Assembly (NCBI RefSeq): GCF_025751435.1
Contig: NZ_JAOWKY010000004.1
Coordinates: forward strand, 186,001 to 250,000
Length of the DNA: 64,000 nucleotides
From: Albidovulum marisflavi
GTDB lineage: Bacteria; Pseudomonadota; Alphaproteobacteria; Rhodobacterales; Rhodobacteraceae
Direction of reading: 5' to 3'
The notes under the pieces are model-generated. The model was not told the DNA's origin. It searched no databases and saw nothing but the letters and a program-made list of their open reading frames with translations. Numbering within the stretch: the first letter of the stretch is position 1; every line of letters starts with the position of its first letter. The position numbers and the translations under genes are program-made. This document shows, piece by piece, positions 58,812 through 64,000 of this stretch.

Positions 58812-61274
58812 CTAGGGTTCGGGCGTAAGCCTCGTGATGCCCGTCGCAGCCGCGCGCGCGAGTTCCGGGTCAAGGGACATCGGTATATATTCCCCGCGCC
58901 GCCAAAGTTCAGACAGGTCATCGTAGTGACGGCTGAGAGGATGGCCCGATTGCCCCGTCGACAGGATGAAGACCGAACTGTCGGGATCGGCGAAATCGTA
59001 GACCCCCCGATAGCCTGCGCCATGCACGTTCAGATAGGGCTCCGGTTCCGTACCAGCGGTCCTGCCGCGCAGCAGCGTGTTGTCCCCGCCCGATGTCGAC
59101 TGGCGAATGTTGACAAACCACTTCAGGATCGGGAGCTTGCCCAGCACCGAGTGGTCGTGTGTCGCCTGATGCGCCTCACCCCAGCGCCAGCTTTCGACAC
59201 TGGAGCCGAAGCGCGCCGAAAGTTCCACCAAGGCGTCATCCAACGCCTGGCGCGCGATTTCATCGCAGGTTTCGACGGGCGCCGAACGCAGCACGTCGCA
59301 CCAACGCCCGGCGCCATCGACGTCGCGGAAGACGCGCTCGATGAAAAGCGGCTCAAGGTGATTGAATTCATCGGCCAGCGGGCCAAGTTCATCGCGGATC
59401 AGGCGGAACTGAAGTGCGCGCATCCAGGCGGCATAGATCAATGGCTCTGGCAGATGCTCGTTCATCTCGCCATCCCAGTTGGCCAGCAGGTCCAGCGCCC
59501 TTTGCCGCATTCGTTCGGGCGTACCCTCTGGCGCGGCGTCGCCCGTGAACCAAAGGTTCGCCGCGACCAGCGGCAACAACGAGCGTGCCGCCGGGGAAGT
59601 CGTGTCAAGCTGGGCCGCCATGAAGCTTTCGCGGCTGTGCACTTCCCGTTCCTGCATGAGCCGCATCCAGCGCTGAACGCGTTGACTGTCGCCCCAGTAG
59701 TGGCTGACATTCTGCGGAAACGGGCGATCCACGATCTTGTTGTTCGTGTTGCCGACGATCCCGCCCTCGGGATTAACGAAGCGCGGGTTTTCGGAATAGG
59801 GGAAAAATCCCTGCCATCGGTTCTCTGCGATCCAGGCGGGCGAGGGCATGCGCCCCTGCGTCTGATGCGCGGGATCACGCTTGGGCATCCTGCCGATCAG
59901 CACGATCCCTACGCCGTCCGGACCCGCAAGCGTAAGGTTCTGGGACGGCGCCACATAATCACTGCCCGCCTCGATGGCCTCGGCCACGTTGGTCGCCCGC
60001 ATGATGCGGATTGCCGCGCCGATCGAACGGTCTGCCGGATCAAGCGCGCTCCAGGACAGGGATGCGACATAGCCCTGCGGCGTTACCGAGCCAAGGTCGT
60101 AGTGCGACGCGGGAAGCACCGGGCCATTGTCCGTCCAGCGCAATGTCACGGTAACCGGCGCGGCATCCTTGATCGTGATGATCGCCTTCTTCGTCACAAA
60201 CGGCTTCCAGCCCTCGGCCGTGCGATAACGCTCCGGGTCGCCGGGGTTCAGTTCCTCGATGTGTATGTCCTGATCATCGAGATAGGACGAGGTTATCCCC
60301 CAGCCCAGGACATCGTTTCGCCCTGTAAGGATAGCGGGGATGCCGGGAATGGTGCCGCCGATGACGCCGCGGGATCCAAGCTCAAGGTGCGCAAGATACC
60401 AGACGGTCGGCGCCGAGAAAGGCAGATGAGGATCATTCGCCAGAAGCGGCGCGCCTGCCGCAGACCGCGCCGCGGCTGCGGCCCAGGCATTCGACGCACC
60501 GGCGAACGCGCCACGCCGGAAGGGGGACAACGGGTCGGCCGGGGGAATGTCCAGCGCGGCATAGGATCGCGGAACGGTGGGAAAGAGGCTTGCGAAGGGG
60601 GGAAGGGCAGCCGTCCCCTGACCCGGCACCTCGGGCAGCAGGTCCCTGACCCAATCCTCGGACAAAAGCGACAGGCGCGCGGTCAGAATCTCTCGCTCGA
60701 GATGGCTCGAAACCTGCAGCGCCATCAGCTTGAGGATCGCGATCGAGTCTGCGGGTTGCCAGTAGGCGATCTCGTTGGAAAAAAGAAAGAACTCTGGTGC
60801 ACCGCGACCCTTCGCTTCGGCGTTCACGACGCCGATCCATGCGTTGACGCCGTCCGCATAGGCTTTTAGCGCCGACAGCGTCTGTTCATCCTGCGCCGCG
60901 ACCGACTGCGTCGCGATCCCGTAGAGATCCAGCCGCCGCATCAGCGTGTCCACCGCTAACGTGCGCTCTCCGAACAGTTCCGACAGCCGCCCCTGAACGG
61001 TGCGCCGCATCAAAGTCATTTGCCAAAGCCGGTCCTGCGCGTGGGCAAAGCCCAAGGCGAAGAACGTGTCCCTGTCGGTCGTCGCGAAGACATGGGGAAC
61101 GTCGGCGGTGTCGCGGACGATTTCGACCGTCCCGTCCAGCCCCGCCAGGGCGAAGTCCTCGTTATAGTCGGGCAGTGAGCGGCTGGCGAAGTAATAGGCC
61201 AGCGACAGGCCCGCCACCACCAGGGCAACGACCAGGACGACGATACGCAAGAGCCATCTGAAGGCAGTGAACAT
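58812..61274 (-). CDS. Penicillin acylase family protein
   Basis: An 820-residue Ntn-hydrolase with an N-terminal membrane anchor (about 8-28), propeptide-like segment and beta chain starting at S261 in GASNAWAAAAARSAAGAPLL, followed by LANDPHLPFSAPTVWYLAHL. Autocleavage before S261 would create alpha and beta chains. Known relatives hydrolyse penicillin G or acyl-homoserine lactones; which applies here is not readable. It stands divergent from the dehydrogenase. Confidence 0.9.
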   Translation of the reverse strand: MFTAFRWLLRIVVLVVALVVAGLSLAYYFASRSLPDYNEDFALAGLDGTVEIVRDTADVPHVFATTDRDTFFALGFAHAQDRLWQMTLMRRTVQGRLSELFGERTLAVDTLMRRLDLYGIATQSVAAQDEQTLSALKAYADGVNAWIGVVNAEAKGRGAPEFFLFSNEIAYWQPADSIAILKLMALQVSSHLEREILTARLSLLSEDWVRDLLPEVPGQGTAALPPFASLFPTVPRSYAALDIPPADPLSPFRRGAFAGASNAWAAAAARSAAGAPLLANDPHLPFSAPTVWYLAHLELGSRGVIGGTIPGIPAILTGRNDVLGWGITSSYLDDQDIHIEELNPGDPERYRTAEGWKPFVTKKAIITIKDAAPVTVTLRWTDNGPVLPASHYDLGSVTPQGYVASLSWSALDPADRSIGAAIRIMRATNVAEAIEAGSDYVAPSQNLTLAGPDGVGIVLIGRMPKRDPAHQTQGRMPSPAWIAENRWQGFFPYSENPRFVNPEGGIVGNTNNKIVDRPFPQNVSHYWGDSQRVQRWMRLMQEREVHSRESFMAAQLDTTSPAARSLLPLVAANLWFTGDAAPEGTPERMRQRALDLLANWDGEMNEHLPEPLIYAAWMRALQFRLIRDELGPLADEFNHLEPLFIERVFRDVDGAGRWCDVLRSAPVETCDEIARQALDDALVELSARFGSSVESWRWGEAHQATHDHSVLGKLPILKWFVNIRQSTSGGDNTLLRGRTAGTEPEPYLNVHGAGYRGVYDFADPDSSVFILSTGQSGHPLSRHYDDLSELWRRGEYIPMSLDPELARAAATGITRLTPEP

Positions 61275-61364
61275 CCGGACCTGCGACGCGGGCGGTTGAC
61301 GAACATGGCAGGGCGGTTAACTAGGACAGAACCGGCCCGACCGCAATGACCAGAGGAGACAGAC

Positions 61365-62237
61365 ATGGCGAAGGTGGCATTTCTTGGCCTTGGAGTGATG
61401 GGTTTTCCCATGGCGGGGCATCTTCAGGCCAAAGGCCACTCGGTGACCGTCTACAACAGGACGCCCGCCAAGGCGGCCGCATGGGTCGAGCGGCACGGCG
61501 GAGCCGCGGCCGAAACCCCGGCCGAGGCGGCCAAGGTCGCGGACTTCGTGATGGCCTGCGTCGGTAACGACGATGACCTTCGCTCGGTGTGTCTTGGTGA
61601 TGACGGGGCGTTCGCTGGCATGGCCAAGGGCGCGATCTTCGTCGATCACACCACGGTTTCCGCCGCCGTCACGCGCGAGCTTGCCGCCATCGCGGCCGAA
61701 GCGGGGCTGGGCTACGTTGACGCACCCGTTTCGGGTGGGCAGGCCGGCGCTGAAAACGGCGTTCTGTCGGTCATGTGTGGCGGGCGCGAGGATGACTATG
61801 CCCGTGCCGAGCCTGTCATCGCCGCCTATTCGCGCGTCTGCCGCAGGCTTGGCGAAACGGGCGCGGGCCAGCTGGCCAAGATGGTCAACCAGATTTGCAT
61901 CGCCGGGCTCGTGCAGGGGCTGTCCGAAGGGCTTCACTTTGCGGAAAAGGCCGGGCTCGATATTCCCGACCTCGTGGATGTCATCAGCCAGGGTGCCGCT
62001 GGTAGCTGGCAGATGGTCAACCGTCACAAGACCATGGACGAGGGCAAATTCGACTACGGTTTCGCCGTGGACTGGATGCGCAAGGACCTTGGCATCTGCC
62101 TGCGCACGGGGGACGAGATCGGGGCGACCCTTCCCGTCACGGCGCTTGTGGATCAATTCTACAAGGACGTTCAAGGCATGGGTGGCGGCCGCTGGGACAC
62201 GTCAAGCCTGATTGCCCGGCTCAGGAAGCTGGGCTGA
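61365..62237 (+). CDS. Beta-hydroxyacid dehydrogenase family oxidoreductase
   Basis: A 290-residue NAD(P) enzyme: Rossmann GLGVMGFPMAGHLQAKGHSV, substrate site FVDHTTVSAAVTRELAA and DAPVSGGQAGAENGVLSVMC, and catalytic Lys in GQLAKMVNQICIAG. It is of the 3-hydroxyisobutyrate/tartronate semialdehyde reductase class; the exact substrate is unclear. ATG 61365 begins MAKVAFLGLG with GGAGACAG upstream. No valine-degradation genes are adjacent. Confidence 0.9.
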   Translation: MAKVAFLGLGVMGFPMAGHLQAKGHSVTVYNRTPAKAAAWVERHGGAAAETPAEAAKVADFVMACVGNDDDLRSVCLGDDGAFAGMAKGAIFVDHTTVSAAVTRELAAIAAEAGLGYVDAPVSGGQAGAENGVLSVMCGGREDDYARAEPVIAAYSRVCRRLGETGAGQLAKMVNQICIAGLVQGLSEGLHFAEKAGLDIPDLVDVISQGAAGSWQMVNRHKTMDEGKFDYGFAVDWMRKDLGICLRTGDEIGATLPVTALVDQFYKDVQGMGGGRWDTSSLIARLRKLG

Positions 62238-62265
62238 CCCCTTATCAACGGCCGTGAATGCAAAA

Positions 62266-62287
62266 GCGCGGGGCCAGTGCCCCGCGC
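62266..62287 (-). terminator. Rho-independent terminator after SYLF gene
   Basis: A 9-base-pair stem GCGCGGGGC/GCCCCGCGC with a CAGT loop; on the minus strand TTTTG follows. It ends the SYLF lipoprotein transcript and lies 29 bases after the dehydrogenase stop. Confidence 0.75.
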
Positions 62288-62294
62288 GTCCTGG

Positions 62295-62855
62295 TCAGGG
62301 GATGATGCGGTTGTACTTGGTGCCCGTGACCTTCGCGCCTGCGATGAACCCGGACTGCCCGTAGACCAAAGCTATGACCGGCGCGAGCGACGTCGTGGTG
62401 TCCACCCCGAGAGATCCACCCTGATCGGGCAGTGCGTAAGCCATGTTGGCACCCGCGACCCAGCCCGGTGAGGTGCGGAATTCACTCAGCGCCTCGGGCG
62501 TCATGAAGAACAGCGCGTGGGCGTACTGCTGTGCGCCGATCTGCAGCCCCACGCTGGCTTGCGTGGCGGAATAGTAGTCGACCGTCGCCCCGTTGATCCG
62601 CAGCGCGCCCTGACCGTAGGAGCCGCCGAAGGTGATCACGCCAGCCTCGGTGACAAGAGGGACGTAAAGAACGCCGACCGCCTTGGCCATCAGGTCGCGT
62701 GTCCCTGGATAGGTCGTCATCAGGTAGTCGCGAGCCGCGTCGACCCGGGCATCGAGTTTCGCTGCCCCGTCGGCGCCAAGACCATTGCCGCAGGCCGCAA
62801 GGCCAAAGGCCGCACCCCCTGACAGAACCACGCTCCGTCGCGTCAAACCGCTCAT
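62295..62855 (-). CDS. SYLF (YSC84-like) domain lipoprotein
   Basis: A 186-residue protein. The start MSGLTRRSVVLSGGAAFGLA ends in lipobox AAC, so it is a Tat-type lipoprotein. The SYLF domain includes AKAVGVLYVPLVTEAGVITF, GGSYGQGALRINGATVDYYS and ASVGLQIGAQQYAHALFFMT. SYLF proteins bind lipids. GGAG fits ATG 62855 better than ATG 62861. Its role in bacteria is unknown. Confidence 0.85.
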   Translation of the reverse strand: MSGLTRRSVVLSGGAAFGLAACGNGLGADGAAKLDARVDAARDYLMTTYPGTRDLMAKAVGVLYVPLVTEAGVITFGGSYGQGALRINGATVDYYSATQASVGLQIGAQQYAHALFFMTPEALSEFRTSPGWVAGANMAYALPDQGGSLGVDTTTSLAPVIALVYGQSGFIAGAKVTGTKYNRIIP

Positions 62856-63025
62856 GTCCATACTCCGCTCTGTTGCCTCGTCGGGCGCGGCTGACCCGCG
62901 CCGGGCGGCCTTTGGGGCCGTTCTGCTACCAGCTATAGTGTGCTTTTGTTCTTTTGTCATCAAGTGTTGGGGTTCGTGACTGCAAGTCATGCCTCCCGCA
63001 CCGGTCGCGGCGGAAACTTGCCTGT

Positions 63026-64000
63026 TCAACCCAGCATTCGAGCCACGCGCGGGGCGAAATAGGTCAGGACACCGTCGCATCCGGCGCGCCGGAAGGCCAT
63101 CAGGCTTTCCAGAATCACGTCGTCCTTCAGCCAGCCGCGTTCGATCGCCCCCATCAGCATCGCGTATTCGCCCGACACCTGATAGGCGTAGGTCGGCGCG
63201 CCGAACGCGTCCTTCACGCGGCGGCAGATATCCAGATAGGGCATTCCCGGTTTTACCATGACCATGTCGGCCCCTTCGGAAAGGTCGCGGGCGACCAGCC
63301 GAACCGCCTCGTCGGTGTTGGCGGGGTTCATCTGGTAGGTCTTCTTGTCGCCCACCAACCGCCCGCCCGCACCCACAGCGTCGCGGAACGGTCCGTAGAA
63401 CGCCGAAGCATATTTTGCCGCATAGCTCAGAATGGCGACGTCCGGATGTCCGGCGCCTTCCAGGGCCGTCCTCAGCGCTCCGATCCGCCCGTCCATCATG
63501 TCGGACGGTCCCAGGATGTCGGCCCCTGCCTCGGCCTGCGCCAGCGCCATCTTGACTAGCGCCTCGACGGTTTCGTCGTTCAGGATGATCCCGTCTCGCA
63601 CCAGCCCGTCGTGGCCGTTCGCGTTGTAGGGATCGAGCGCGATGTCCGTCATCACCGCCAGGTCAGGCACCGCTGCCTTGATCGCGCGGATGGCCCGGTT
63701 GGTGATGTTCTCGGGGTTCCACGCTTCTTCGCAGGCGTCGGTCCGAAGGCTTCCGTCCGTGTAGGGAAACAGGCAGATCGCGGGGATTCCGAGGCTCGTG
63801 GCCTCTTCTGCGGCGCGCACGGCGCCTTCGATCGTCACGCGCTCGACACCCGGCATTGAGGCCACCGGGGCATCGGCGCCAGGTACGTCGGTCACGAATA
63901 TCGGCCAGATCAGATCCTTCGCGGACAGGTGGTTTTCCTGAGCCAGATCGCGCAGCGCGCCCGTCCGGCGCAGGCGGCGGAAACGGGTGGAGGGGAAGGG
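63026..64000 (-). CDS. hemB: Porphobilinogen synthase (delta-aminolevulinic acid dehydratase), 5' end outside window
   Basis: The last 324 residues of HemB, reading from the right edge; the start lies beyond 64000. Visible are LIWPIFVTDVPGADAPVASM, VAILSYAAKYASAFYGPFRD with the active-site Lys, DMVMVKPGMPYLDICRRVKD with the second Lys, and YQVSGEYAMLMGAIERGWL. It condenses two aminolevulinate molecules to porphobilinogen in heme synthesis. Only a few residues should be missing. Confidence 0.95.
   Translation of the reverse strand, partial: PFPSTRFRRLRRTGALRDLAQENHLSAKDLIWPIFVTDVPGADAPVASMPGVERVTIEGAVRAAEEATSLGIPAICLFPYTDGSLRTDACEEAWNPENITNRAIRAIKAAVPDLAVMTDIALDPYNANGHDGLVRDGIILNDETVEALVKMALAQAEAGADILGPSDMMDGRIGALRTALEGAGHPDVAILSYAAKYASAFYGPFRDAVGAGGRLVGDKKTYQMNPANTDEAVRLVARDLSEGADMVMVKPGMPYLDICRRVKDAFGAPTYAYQVSGEYAMLMGAIERGWLKDDVILESLMAFRRAGCDGVLTYFAPRVARMLG

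Noticed and set aside
58926-60869. A 647-codon plus-strand frame opposite the penicillin acylase gene
   Set aside because: Arg/His/Ala-rich antisense translation without motifs; the minus-strand gene is clear.
1-64000. CRISPR arrays, rRNA genes and a chromosomal origin
   Set aside because: No regularly spaced direct repeats, no rRNA sequence and no cluster of DnaA-type boxes were seen.

Overview
The window is GC-rich chromosomal DNA that reads as an alphaproteobacterium of the Rhodobacterales type. That inference rests on an iscR-cysteine desulfurase-sufB-sufC-sufD-sufS operon led by an IscR-like protein without the usual cysteine triad, on an SspB-alpha protein near fumC, DUF4169 and ribbon-helix-helix genes, on a PmtA-type phospholipid methyltransferase, on prophage genes of a ParB-methyltransferase type, and on an Irr-box-like operator. 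No 16S gene is present, so genus cannot be set.

Bases 1-10181 are accessory and mostly regulator/enzyme pairs: LysR with PhzF, TetR with a metallo-hydrolase, DUF1127 and SnoaL genes, an IS6-family insertion sequence, GNAT and glutathione transferase genes, then a copper/oxidant-flavoured block (Tat-exported cupredoxin, DUF4142, AraC regulator, SPW-like membrane protein, AhpD-like protein). Matching inverted-repeat boxes before and after the AraC gene suggest that it governs the block.

Bases 10389-16138 are a decayed prophage, nearly all on the minus strand: ParB-methyltransferase, a 52-residue protein, terminase small subunit, then loss of the packaging/head/tail genes, a serine recombinase, a broken tail-fibre end, a frameshifted small gene, an M15 endolysin and an embedded spanin pair. 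A long inverted repeat lies upstream of the methyltransferase. Bases 16197-18000 hold a small conserved gene, a lone acyl carrier protein with an altered DSL motif, a tRNA-Thr-like fragment and tRNA-Ser(CGA).

From 18110 on the gene content is core-like: DUF2059, a hydrolase/P450 overlapping pair, fumC and pmtA, sspB, an ectoine-hydrolase-like M24 enzyme, an HD phosphohydrolase, a divergent tautomerase/HxlR pair, and the Fe-S assembly operon (29440-38393). This operon has a clear promoter whose -10 is covered by a palindrome. It is followed by a surface S8 protease on the other strand, tRNA-Arg(CCG), cell-wall enzymes (DUF882, L,D-transpeptidase), an lpxD-ACP-ketosynthase cluster, IalB-like and HerA-like genes, CorC, XerD, aroK-aroB, a phasin, ssb, a PepSY-cytochrome b561-membrane LuxR-lytic transglycosylase run, a penicillin acylase family protein, a beta-hydroxyacid dehydrogenase, a SYLF lipoprotein and hemB, which runs off the right end.

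The least explained parts are the membrane LuxR/cytochrome b/PepSY run, the hydrolase-P450 pair, the unnamed proteins inside the Suf operon, the recombinase with its adjacent inverted repeat beside a broken tail fibre, and the 86-base inverted repeat at the prophage edge. All functional names come from motifs read by eye; no database search was run.
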